From positions 78,811 through 142,810 of the IMG/VR virus record IMGVR_UViG_3300010885_050060: DNA of 64,000 bases, one strand, 5' to 3'. The stretch is from a virus. Shown one piece after another: positions 46,123 to 52,012 of the stretch. Below the pieces are notes generated by a model. It had not been told where the DNA came from. It saw only the letters and a program-made list of their open reading frames with translations, and searched no databases. The position numbers were made by a program, and so were the translations under genes. Every line of letters begins with the position of its first letter. The first letter of the stretch is position 1.

Positions 46123-46869
46123 ATGGGTAAAGTAATAGAGTTTATAGCAAACACAAAAGAAATGTTGGAGGTTATTGAAAAACCATATCCAGCAATAACA
46201 AAACTTCCTGATTGGATTAGTAATACTCCTTCGTATATCAATTGTAAAAAATCTGTGGATGAATTTGGTGATCCTACCAGCACCATTAAAAAATGTCTAC
46301 CCGTAGTAGATGCTATGACTGCGGGATATCATATTCCACTTCATTGCGATGTTTGGGTAGAAAATGCAGGACCAAGTGATATTAATATAAAATGGTCTTG
46401 GGATACCCTACAAGTAATTGATATGCAGAAGCAAGAACAAATGCAAACATATCCCGTTCCAGAAGGATTTTATCCTACATCATTTAAATTTATAAATCCT
46501 TGGATTGTAAAGACTCCTGCGGGGTGGTCTTGTTTGTTTACACATCCACTCCACTATGATGATCTTCCATATAAATGCCTTCCAGCAATTGTAGATACCG
46601 ATAAGCATCCAATTCCTGTTAATTTTTTATTCTTTTTAAATAAAAATTTTTCCGGATTGATAGAAAAGGGAACACCGATGATACAAGTCATTCCATTTAA
46701 ACGAGAAGATTTTAAATCTCAATTTTCATTTGATACAGGAAGCTTTAAGCAAAAATGGGAAAAGGCTCATCAAGTATTTTTTGATAGATATAAAAGATTT
46801 TTCAGATCTCCCAAGAAATATGAACAAGGGGATATTAAAAATTGTCCGTTTGCATTTTTACATAAATAA
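46123..46869 (+). CDS. Conserved phage protein of unknown function
   Basis: 248 residues. Recognisable blocks are LPDWISNTPSY, KKCLPVVDAMTAGYHIPL, and FINPWIVKTPAGWSCLFTHPLHY followed by a TPMIQVIPFKRE segment. The pattern resembles a family of phage and bacterial proteins of unknown function that I recall as DUF6065-like; this could not be checked. It has no signal peptide and is likely cytoplasmic. The promoter upstream is of the early type, so it may act early in infection. Confidence 0.65.
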   Translation: MGKVIEFIANTKEMLEVIEKPYPAITKLPDWISNTPSYINCKKSVDEFGDPTSTIKKCLPVVDAMTAGYHIPLHCDVWVENAGPSDINIKWSWDTLQVIDMQKQEQMQTYPVPEGFYPTSFKFINPWIVKTPAGWSCLFTHPLHYDDLPYKCLPAIVDTDKHPIPVNFLFFLNKNFSGLIEKGTPMIQVIPFKREDFKSQFSFDTGSFKQKWEKAHQVFFDRYKRFFRSPKKYEQGDIKNCPFAFLHK

Positions 46870-46870
46870 C

Positions 46871-46879
46871 TAAATATTA
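46871..46879 (+). promoter_or_regulatory. Late promoter box
   Basis: TAAATATTA ending 2 nt before the ATG at 46882. Confidence 0.5.
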
Positions 46880-46881
46880 AT

Positions 46882-47076
46882 ATGAACCTAACATTAACAC
46901 ATAAAACTGAGTTTAAACCCAATTCAAGCTTCATGGAGCGTGAATCTTTGATCAATACCGAAACTCTTAAGATAATGGATACTCTTAGACAAAAAGGGTT
47001 CTATCCACTGGAACATACAGTTACAAACAAAAACGATAAGACAGCAACGATCACAGTTGCTTATAGAGCACAATAA
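46882..47076 (+). CDS. Small hypothetical protein
   Basis: 64 residues, MNLTLTHKTEFKPNS at the start and TATITVAYRAQ at the end. It reads as a small alpha/beta domain (a helix SLINTETLKIMDTLRQKG between strands). A late-type box lies 2 nt before the ATG. Function unknown. Confidence 0.6.
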   Translation: MNLTLTHKTEFKPNSSFMERESLINTETLKIMDTLRQKGFYPLEHTVTNKNDKTATITVAYRAQ

Positions 47077-47208
47077 ATGAGTGCAGGAAAGGGAGATAAA
47101 CCTAGAAGTTGCTTTTCAAAGCAGTTTAAAGATAACTATGATTCTATAAAATGGAAGAGCAAAGAATCAGAACATAATCAAAATAATAAAACCAGCAAGA
47201 AAAAATAA
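47077..47208 (+). CDS. Small basic protein MSAGKGDKPR-type
   Basis: 43 residues, starting MSAGKGDKPRSCFSKQFKDN and ending in a Lys tail. It starts directly after the previous stop. Peptides with the MSAGKGDKPR opening are frequent in T4-related phages without known function. Charge suggests nucleic-acid or protein contacts. Confidence 0.6.
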   Translation: MSAGKGDKPRSCFSKQFKDNYDSIKWKSKESEHNQNNKTSKKK

Positions 47209-47214
47209 TTTTCA

Positions 47215-47358
47215 ATGTTAAAAGATTTTATTTATACTATAAAGTTTTTCTTTTGGTATGTTTTTTTTATAATAAAGAAACTTCCGACATTGACATACCT
47301 GTTCTTGTATAAAGAATATCTTTATATTAGAGTAATGTTTTTAGAAATTTTTAAATAA
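47215..47358 (+). CDS. Small membrane peptide
   Basis: 47 residues, starting MLKDFIYTIKFFFWYVFFI. The first 30 residues are strongly hydrophobic and aromatic, consistent with one membrane helix, followed by a short charged tail. Start is 6 nt after the previous stop. No family recognised; an inner-membrane role is inferred. Confidence 0.45.
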   Translation: MLKDFIYTIKFFFWYVFFIIKKLPTLTYLFLYKEYLYIRVMFLEIFK

Positions 47359-47360
47359 TC

Positions 47361-47540
47361 ATGTACAAAATTAAATATAAAATCGCAGAGTTTATTGTTA
47401 ATATTCAATTGTTTTTCAGTAAGAAATATTCTTATCAATATTATCAGAATTTGTATCTTTTGGAAGACATAGTGAAAGAAGGATATATAGAAAAAATTTC
47501 TAAACAAACAAAAACCGATTGGACTAATTTTTACAATTAG
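47361..47540 (+). CDS. Small hypothetical protein
   Basis: 59 residues, starting MYKIKYKIAEFIVNIQLFF, Tyr- and Lys-rich, ending KTDWTNFYN. It begins two bases after the preceding small membrane gene, so they form a pair. The stop is TAG, showing that TAG is not obviously recoded. Function unknown. Confidence 0.5.
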   Translation: MYKIKYKIAEFIVNIQLFFSKKYSYQYYQNLYLLEDIVKEGYIEKISKQTKTDWTNFYN

Positions 47541-47728
47541 GTAAAAACAGGTACAAAGTTGATCTAAAAAGTACTTTAAAATAGGAAAAAAGTTCCTAAA
47601 ACTGGCATAAAACTTGCTATAGGTACATATTTTTTTCAATTTTTTAAAACCACTTTTGTTTATAATCAGGGACTTATATAATTTAATATAAAATTGAATT
47701 AAAATAAGAGACTTTTCTTTGTTTTAAA

Positions 47729-47736
47729 TATAAATA
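47729..47736 (+). promoter_or_regulatory. Late promoter, exact TATAAATA
   Basis: TATAAATA ends 5 nt before the ATG at 47742, predicting a leaderless late transcript. Confidence 0.65.
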
Positions 47737-47741
47737 GATAT

Positions 47742-48020
47742 ATGAAATTTGATTTACTTGTAGAAAGTTTGCTAAACGAAGCCGCTCGTTGTAAGGGTCC
47801 AACTAAAAAAACCCAATCTGACCGAAAGGGTAAGAAATACATGCAGTGTGTAAAAAATCCAAAAGGCAAGGGATATAAAAGAGTTCATTTTGGACAAGCA
47901 GGAGTAAAGGTAACAGGAAAGTCTGGAAACACAAAACGAAAAAAATCATTTCGTGCAAGACACAAATGCTCCACTGCAAAACCGGGCACGGCCAAATATT
48001 TAAGTTGTAAAAATTGGTAG
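47742..48020 (+). CDS. Small basic Cys/Lys-rich protein with CTS-like N-terminus
   Basis: 92 residues. The first 14, MKFDLLVESLLNEA, form a short amphipathic helix ending in L-N-E, a site that gp21-type proteases cleave in T4. The rest is very basic with conserved-looking Cys (KSFRARHKCSTAKPGTAKYL, then SCKNW), a pattern I recognise from small proteins of T4-type cyanophages. The late promoter fits a packaged internal protein that is trimmed in the head. DNA binding is inferred from charge. Confidence 0.6.
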   Translation: MKFDLLVESLLNEAARCKGPTKKTQSDRKGKKYMQCVKNPKGKGYKRVHFGQAGVKVTGKSGNTKRKKSFRARHKCSTAKPGTAKYLSCKNW

Positions 48021-48031
48021 GTTAAAAATGA

Positions 48032-48733
48032 ATGAAAACAAAAAGGCTTATAAAAGAAGAAATTCTTCATATAAAAAACCGTTTAAATGCTATAAGCCTG
48101 AAATGTGAGAGTTCAAGCGATATATGTAGTTTTTTTGATTATGAAATAAGCCCTAAATTGAAAAAAGCATGTAATTCCGACTCTAGTTTTTTAGATTATT
48201 ATGCTACTTCCAAATCACTTTTAGAAATTTTTGGCCAGCTTGCAGTCCTTCGACCAGAAAAATCATATGTTTTAGATGTAATGCAAAATGTTGAAAAAAG
48301 ATTAGATGATATTATAGAAAATAATGTAGAAAGAAATTATCTTATGAATTATTCTTTATTTTTTAATTATATTTTATCTCGTAGAATTTTGTATAGTCTA
48401 GATACATTAATGAATAGTGATAAATTTAAAGAAACTTTTTTAAATATAGAAAAAATAGAAAAAATGATTACTCCAAGAAATTTTGACAGTTTTAAAACAA
48501 TTATGTGGTATAATTTGTTGATATTATTTGGTATTTATGATGATAAAGATCCTGCTGGTTCTTTCAAAAAATCTGTTGAAAACTTTTTAACTTGTTTAGA
48601 ATCTTTCGGTCCTTCTATTCAAAATAATACAAGGGATTATTATAAAATGCTCAGAAATGAAGAGGAATACCACATACCACCTGATAAAAAAGAATTGTAT
48701 AAAAGACATGATGGTAATGATGATATGTTTTAA
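48032..48733 (+). CDS. Helical protein of unknown function
   Basis: 233 residues, all helical, starting MKTKRLIKEEILHIKN. It contains several Leu/Ile heptad-like stretches and few glycines. It is 11 nt after the previous gene and shares its late transcript. The acidic C-terminus reads RHDGNDDMF. No known domain; it could be another internal virion protein. Confidence 0.55.
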   Translation: MKTKRLIKEEILHIKNRLNAISLKCESSSDICSFFDYEISPKLKKACNSDSSFLDYYATSKSLLEIFGQLAVLRPEKSYVLDVMQNVEKRLDDIIENNVERNYLMNYSLFFNYILSRRILYSLDTLMNSDKFKETFLNIEKIEKMITPRNFDSFKTIMWYNLLILFGIYDDKDPAGSFKKSVENFLTCLESFGPSIQNNTRDYYKMLRNEEEYHIPPDKKELYKRHDGNDDMF

Positions 48734-48743
48734 AATTTTTTAA

Positions 48744-48771
48744 TTGACATACTACGTTTTTATTATATCAT
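48744..48771 (+). promoter_or_regulatory. Early-type promoter, leaderless
   Basis: TTGACA (48744-48749), 16-bp spacer, TATCAT (48766-48771); ATG at 48778 is 6 nt further. Confidence 0.65.
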
Positions 48772-48777
48772 ATTGTT

Positions 48778-49653
48778 ATGAGCAAAGTATTAATTTTAGG
48801 AAAAGGTTTCGTTGGTAACTATTTAAACAAACGACTGTCGGTTAAAAATAAACTTCACATCTCTAAAAAAGATGTGGACTACTCTGATTATAATACATTT
48901 TTTAATTTCTTAAAAAAGCATAAATATCCAGCACCAGAAGAACAAAGAATTGAGCATGTTATAAACTGTTCTGGATATACGGGATCTCCAAACGTAGATG
49001 CCTGTGAAGATAACAAAGAATCTTGTTATCACTACAATGTAACAATTCCATTATACATCACAGAAGCATGTAATCGTTTAAGCATTCCAATAACACATAT
49101 CGGAAGTGGATGTATATATGATGGGTATGAAAAATTTTATAGCGAAGAAGACATTCCGAACTTTGGAGCAGATTGTCATTATTCTTCGTTTTACTCAAAG
49201 ACAAAAGATGCCTTTGAAAAACTTTCTGCTCGCTTTGATAGGTCTGTGTTGAGAATTAGGATGCCATTCTGCGAAGAAGTTAATCCTAAAAATTATATAA
49301 ACAAACTCCTCAATTATGATACTTTGATATCTAAACCAAATTCATTAACATCTTTATATGATTTGAGTTTATTTGTTAATAAGTTTATATCAAGCGGATT
49401 AAGTGGAGTTTATAATATTGTAAATGATGGATCCATCGACTCCATAGAAATTACAAGAATTCTTAAGACACATGGAGTTGATAATCCTAATTGGAAATTC
49501 GTTTCAATTAAAGATTTATCAACTAAAACACAAAGAAGTAACTGTATTCTCTCTACAGAAAAAATTGAAAAGAATTTTGGAAAGCTTCCAAATGTCACAG
49601 AAAGCCTAGAATGGGCAGTAAAATATTTTGCGGAAAATTTAAAAAAACAATGA
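48778..49653 (+). CDS. Nucleotide-sugar reductase/epimerase (NRS/ER, RmlD-like)
   Basis: 291 residues with a Rossmann fold. The NAD(P) motif is LGKGFVGNYL at the N-terminus. NCSGYTGSPNVDACE at about residues 62-76 matches the signature of the bifunctional UDP-4-keto-6-deoxyglucose epimerase/reductase family (NRS/ER) of plants and giant viruses. The catalytic YxxxK is YSKTK (within FYSKTKDAF). It would make a 6-deoxy-sugar such as rhamnose, for host surface or virion glycosylation. No partner 4,6-dehydratase is in the window. Confidence 0.75.
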   Translation: MSKVLILGKGFVGNYLNKRLSVKNKLHISKKDVDYSDYNTFFNFLKKHKYPAPEEQRIEHVINCSGYTGSPNVDACEDNKESCYHYNVTIPLYITEACNRLSIPITHIGSGCIYDGYEKFYSEEDIPNFGADCHYSSFYSKTKDAFEKLSARFDRSVLRIRMPFCEEVNPKNYINKLLNYDTLISKPNSLTSLYDLSLFVNKFISSGLSGVYNIVNDGSIDSIEITRILKTHGVDNPNWKFVSIKDLSTKTQRSNCILSTEKIEKNFGKLPNVTESLEWAVKYFAENLKKQ

Positions 49654-49979
49654 AATTTAACAATCTTTTTAAAAAATATCTGAAAGAAACTCAATTAGAA
49701 TTTGATTTCAAATATCCCTCGAAAGAAGAAAAATCAGAAGAGAAGAAAAAACTTCCAGAACCTTCCTTGAAGGATAAGTCTTTGTCAGATTCAAAATTAA
49801 GAACCTTCACCGTATTTTGGGATAGAAATACATATGAAACAACTGCCATTTCAAGGCAAGAAGCAATTTCTCATATTGCTGCTAGATTGTCAAAAGGGTC
49901 AACCAAACCTATCGGAGTTCTAAAAAATGAAATGGCAAATTCATTAGTAAGAGACGAAAAGTGGAATGTAAAATATTAA
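49650..49979 (+). CDS. Small protein with CTS-like N-terminus
   Basis: 109 residues from MKFNNLFKKYLKETQLEF; the ATG overlaps the previous stop (ATGA). The opening ends in a YLKE site resembling the gp21 cleavage consensus L-x-E, as in the CTS-like family of this phage. The C-terminal part RTFTVFWDRNTYETTAISRQ, then EAISHIAARLSK, is a small alpha/beta domain. It is coupled to the reductase gene. Function unknown. Confidence 0.55.
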   Translation: MKFNNLFKKYLKETQLEFDFKYPSKEEKSEEKKKLPEPSLKDKSLSDSKLRTFTVFWDRNTYETTAISRQEAISHIAARLSKGSTKPIGVLKNEMANSLVRDEKWNVKY

Positions 49980-49989
49980 AAGATTTTTC

Positions 49990-50018
49990 TTGATATTTCC
50001 AGAAATATCTCATACAGT
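49990..50018 (+). promoter_or_regulatory. Early-type promoter, leaderless, with operator-like spacer
   Basis: TTGATA (49990-49995), 17-bp spacer containing CCAGAAATATC, TACAGT (50013-50018). The ATG at 50025 is 6 nt downstream. Confidence 0.6.
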
Positions 50019-50024
50019 AAATCC

Positions 50025-50171
50025 ATGTTCACATTCATGGTAATTGCCACTTCAGAAGAAGAAGAACCGTTTCTAGTAGAAGCAAACACTCAAGAAGAAG
50101 CACAGACAAAAGCATTAGAACTCTTGGGCTGGCACGTAATCAAAACAGAAGATGATTCAGAATCTGAATAA
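50025..50171 (+). CDS. Small acidic protein
   Basis: 48 residues, starting MFTFMVIATSEEEEPFLVEA and ending in an acidic tail. The pattern of two strands and a helix (NTQEEAQTKALELLGWHV) is a compact mini-domain. It would be translated from a leaderless transcript. Function unknown. Confidence 0.55.
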   Translation: MFTFMVIATSEEEEPFLVEANTQEEAQTKALELLGWHVIKTEDDSESE

Positions 50172-50179
50172 GATTTTTA

Positions 50180-50208
50180 TTGACAGTAACAAAACCTTTT
50201 AATACTAT
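50180..50208 (+). promoter_or_regulatory. Early-type promoter, leaderless
   Basis: TTGACA (50180-50185), 17-bp spacer, TACTAT (50203-50208); ATG at 50215, 6 nt further. Confidence 0.7.
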
Positions 50209-50214
50209 ATAAAA

Positions 50215-50574
50215 ATGCCAAGAGGTAGACCAAGAAAAAACATTTCTACAAAGAATCTAATTGATAAAAGTATTGTGGGTGTACGCAAGAAACGTACCAA
50301 GTCTATTGTTCCAAGTATTGTGAAAAGACCAGTGGAAGAATTGACTACTAAAGAACGCGAAGAAAGAGAAAAATGGTTGGATAGCTTCTTGCCCAAGATT
50401 GATCTCAATAAGAAAACTGTTGTCCTTGATTTGAATAAGAATGTAGAAGCATGTAAAGAACATACCAAAGGTGCTTGCGTTCGCCCTGACATATATCTAG
50501 ACTATGGATGTAATCACTGCTCGCTATTTGAGAATTGTGCATGTCGCCTAAAAAAAGTTAAAAAAAATTATTGA
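50215..50574 (+). CDS. AT-hook protein with Cys cluster
   Basis: 119 residues. The N-terminus PRGRPRKN is a textbook AT-hook for the minor groove of AT-rich DNA. The C-terminal 45 residues have seven Cys/His candidates (CKEHTKGACVRPD, CNHCSLFENCAC) that could bind zinc. It has its own early-type promoter and lies upstream of the RNA region. A DNA-binding regulator acting early in infection is inferred; no exact family is known to me. Confidence 0.65.
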   Translation: MPRGRPRKNISTKNLIDKSIVGVRKKRTKSIVPSIVKRPVEELTTKEREEREKWLDSFLPKIDLNKKTVVLDLNKNVEACKEHTKGACVRPDIYLDYGCNHCSLFENCACRLKKVKKNY

Positions 50575-50599
50575 CTTTACCGGAAATTTGAAATATAGT
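50571..50599 (+). promoter_or_regulatory. Early-type promoter for the RNA region
   Basis: TTGACT (50571-50576), 17-bp spacer carrying ACCGGAAATTTG, TATAGT (50594-50599). It overlaps the stop of the AT-hook gene. The start ATG of the 32-residue ORF is 7 nt after the -10. Confidence 0.7.
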
Positions 50600-50606
50600 C
50601 CTATAC

Positions 50607-50705
50607 ATGATTTCGAATGACAAAGCTTGGTTGGTAAATAATAAGAGTTTCTGTGGTGGTTACTCTTATTATTTCGGAAGTCCTACCTTCTGTGGTGGTA
50701 GGTAG
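50607..50705 (+). CDS. 32-residue ORF with repeated FCGG motif
   Basis: Leaderless ORF of 32 codons after the 50571 promoter. It starts MISNDKAWLVNN and contains SFCGGYSYYF and PTFCGGR, the FCGG motif occurring twice. The two FCGG codon sets are exactly the loops of two perfect hairpins at 50637-50712, so the sequence may be constrained by RNA, by protein, or by both. No known peptide family is recognised. Confidence 0.4.
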   Translation: MISNDKAWLVNNKSFCGGYSYYFGSPTFCGGR

Positions 50706-50712
50706 GACTTCC
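50637..50712 (+). other. Twin perfect hairpins with identical loops
   Basis: Hairpin 1 pairs 50637-50648 with 50662-50673 (12 bp), hairpin 2 pairs 50676-50688 with 50700-50712 (13 bp). Stem sequences differ, but both loops carry TTCTGTGGTGGT. Neither is followed by a T-run, so they are not ordinary terminators. Confidence 0.75.
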
Positions 50713-50789
50713 TTAAATTTGTGAGTTGGTTCCCGATGAGCCAATGGGACTGGGAATACTCGGTCGAAACCAAAATCGGAAATTGATAT

Positions 50790-51118
50790 TTGACATTTTA
50801 ATTTTTTGGTAGATAGAGTAGTAATACCTATCCCTGTGGACTCGAAAGAGGAGTGATATCTGAAAAGAAGCGTTTCGAGAGTATTCGCACTCACTTACCA
50901 AATAATATTTTAAACCCGCCATGCCTCTGCTTGCAAGAGTAGTTTCTGAAGGCCAAGGCAACTAAGCAAGTCATGCATAATTTGGCGGGTGTTTTTATCA
51001 AGCGCAGATGCTATTTAAAAAGCTCTACCGCGACAGATGACAATGCAATGTTTCCGGAAACAACATTTAATCTGTAGGGAACTTCTCCTTAATAATCAAA
51101 AAAGAATGAGAAGTCTTG
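50790..51118 (+). ncRNA. Structured non-coding stretch upstream of tRNA-Tyr
   Basis: No ORF of convincing quality lies here. A promoter-like TTGACA (50790) with TAGAGT (50814) could start an RNA near 50826. Visible pairings include GAGTG with CACTC (about 50850/50888), the closing stem described at 50914-50996, CAGAT with ATCTG around an AATGTT/AACaaCATT hairpin (51033-51074), and ACTTCTC with GAGAAGT (about 51081-51113). TTTAAAAAGCTC at 51014-51025 is repeated in the block after tRNA-Tyr. It may form the 5' half of a large ornate RNA. Confidence 0.4.
50914..50996 (+). terminator. Closed multi-helix element followed by a T-run
   Basis: ACCCGCCA (50914-50921) pairs perfectly with TGGCGGGT (50983-50990), followed by GTTTTT. 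Inside, CTTGC (50930) pairs with GCAAG (50966). It could be an unusual terminator or a domain of the structured RNA. Confidence 0.45.
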
Positions 51119-51133
51119 GTAATAAATTTAAAT

Positions 51134-51220
51134 GGGTTACTATACCGTTAAAGAGGCGGTCCAGACTGTAAATCTGGCGTGTTCTGCACTCACTAGGAGC
51201 ATTACCTAGGTAGCCCACCA
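51134..51220 (+). tRNA. tRNA-Tyr (anticodon GTA), unusual T-loop
   Basis: Acceptor GGGTTAC pairs with GTAGCCC, and CCA is encoded. Anticodon stem CCAGA/TCTGG has loop CTGTAAA with anticodon GTA. A class II variable arm (about 15 nt) follows, as expected for bacterial tRNA-Tyr. The T-stem CTAGG/CCTAG is perfect, but the T-loop is AGCATTA instead of the TTCRANN consensus. A D-stem CCG/CGG is present. Confidence 0.85.
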
Positions 51221-51225
51221 TTTTA

Positions 51226-51612
51226 ATATAGAAAGAATAGATAGTGTTAGTAATAAATTTTGACTGGGATGTTGGTCTAGAAAATCATCATCTAAGGAGT
51301 GGAACTGGACGTGGAGAACTGGTAATTAGTAGGGACACAATTCATATAAGCCCTACATCCTATTTATAGGTACGGAGATGACCGTGAATTGCGTTTCACA
51401 GGATAGAGAAATCTATAACCCCTTTAGCTTTAAAAAGCACACCAGTTTATTTTTGATAAGTCGGACGGGGAATGTGTGCTGTGCATTCTTAAAAAGCTCA
51501 CCGTTGCAGACGTATCACCAGACCCGATTAGGCAGGGGGTAACAAGTAACCTTCGTCCAACGTGTTAAAAACACGGTAGCCAATGAAGAGCTTTCTGGAA
51601 TTGATATTTAAA
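51226..51612 (+). ncRNA. Structured non-coding stretch between tRNA-Tyr and tRNA-Met
   Basis: 387 nt with no convincing ORF and many pairings: GTAGGG/CCCTAC (51329/51351), GTGAA/TTCAC, ATAGA-gaaa-TCTAT, GCACAC/GTGTGC (51437/51474), AAAGCTC/GAGCTTT (51493/51588). The motif TTTAAAAAGC occurs at 51429 and, as CTTAAAAAGCTC followed by ACCG, at 51488; a matching copy lies at 51014. Size, repeats and a setting among phage tRNAs recall the GOLLD and ROOL large RNAs, but identity is not proven. It could be the 3' half of one RNA with the block before tRNA-Tyr. Confidence 0.45.
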
Positions 51613-51634
51613 ATTATATTGTAAATAGTTTATA

Positions 51635-51707
51635 TGCGGGTTACAGTTCTGGCGAACTGAGGGGTTTCATAAGCCTCTTTAGGTGGATTCGATTTCCACA
51701 CCCGCAA
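51635..51707 (+). tRNA. tRNA with CAT anticodon (Met or Ile2), copy 1
   Basis: Acceptor TGCGGGT/ACCCGCA, D-stem CAGT/ACTG, anticodon stem GGGGT/GCCTC with loop TTCATAA, T-arm GTGGA-TTCGATT-TCCAC. Anticodon CAT. Whether it is Met or lysidine-modified Ile cannot be told. CCA is not encoded. Confidence 0.85.
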
Positions 51708-51715
51708 TTTTTAAT

Positions 51716-51848
51716 TCCTCATTAGACGAATTGGTAAAGTCACGGGACTGTGGGAGAAGCAGGTTAGCGTAATATGAGTTCGATTCTCATAACTCCAAGT
51801 CTAATCCCGCGCAGCAATGCATTCTTCGTTCAAGTCGAAGATGAGGAG
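51716..51848 (+). tRNA. tRNA-Ser (anticodon GCT) interrupted by a 50-nt insertion
   Basis: Without bases 51751-51800 every part of a class II tRNA-Ser is present: acceptor TCCTCAT/ATGAGGA (7 perfect pairs), D-stem GAC/GTC with GG in the loop, anticodon stem CGGGA/TCCCG, loop CTG+CTAA giving GCT, variable arm GCA-gcaa-TGC, T-arm CTTCG-TTCAAGT-CGAAG and discriminator G73, as tRNA-Ser requires. The loop CTGCTAA is the usual one for tRNA-Ser(GCU). The insertion splits the anticodon between bases 34 and 35. CCA is not encoded. Confidence 0.75.
51751..51800 (+). other. 50-nt insertion within the tRNA-Ser anticodon
   Basis: Exactly 50 nt between G34 and C35. It forms a hairpin TATGAG-ttcgatt-CTCATA whose loop copies a tRNA T-loop, with an outer GGAG/CTCC pairing. 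It is far too short for a group I or II ribozyme, and bacteria lack the tRNA splicing endonuclease. It also supplies the ATG of the overlapping ORF at 51774. Confidence 0.65.
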
Positions 51849-51950
51849 CATTTTAGAATAGATAAAAAGGTTCTCGATGATCCAGATAAAAAAAATCGAA
51901 AATACTTCTTGACCTTTTCAGAAAAAATTGTTAGAGTATTTGAAGATTAG
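51774..51950 (+). CDS. 58-residue ORF overlapping tRNA-Ser
   Basis: Starts MSSILITPSLIPRSNAFFVQ inside the tRNA-Ser insertion, continues through the tRNA 3' half and ends KYFLTFSEKIVRVFED. The second half, beyond the tRNA, looks protein-like, with an amphipathic mix of charged and hydrophobic residues. A weak AGG lies about 10 nt before the ATG. Either a small gene has come to overlap a tRNA, or the N-terminal half is an accident and the true start is elsewhere. Confidence 0.4.
   Translation: MSSILITPSLIPRSNAFFVQVEDEEHFRIDKKVLDDPDKKNRKYFLTFSEKIVRVFED
51909..51937 (+). promoter_or_regulatory. Early-type promoter upstream of tRNA-Leu
   Basis: TTGACC (51909-51914), 17-bp spacer with TTTTCAGAAAAAATTG, TAGAGT (51932-51937). 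It overlaps the end of the 58-residue ORF and would transcribe the downstream tRNA genes. Confidence 0.5.
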
Positions 51951-52012
51951 TAAAGGTTATCTGAACCTTGTAAAAAAATCAGAAAAGATTTTTGATAGAA
52001 TAGAATTTATAT

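Noticed and set aside
47290-47320. TTGACA with a possible -10
   Set aside because: It lies inside a continuous small ORF (47215-47358) and no good -10 box is at 16-18 bp.
47361-47540. Stop-codon recoding (TAG or TGA) as in some large phages
   Set aside because: TAA, TAG and TGA all end plausible genes, and no suppressor tRNA is seen.
51226-51612. tmRNA or RNase P RNA
   Set aside because: None of the conserved tmRNA ends or RNase P core sequences is visible.
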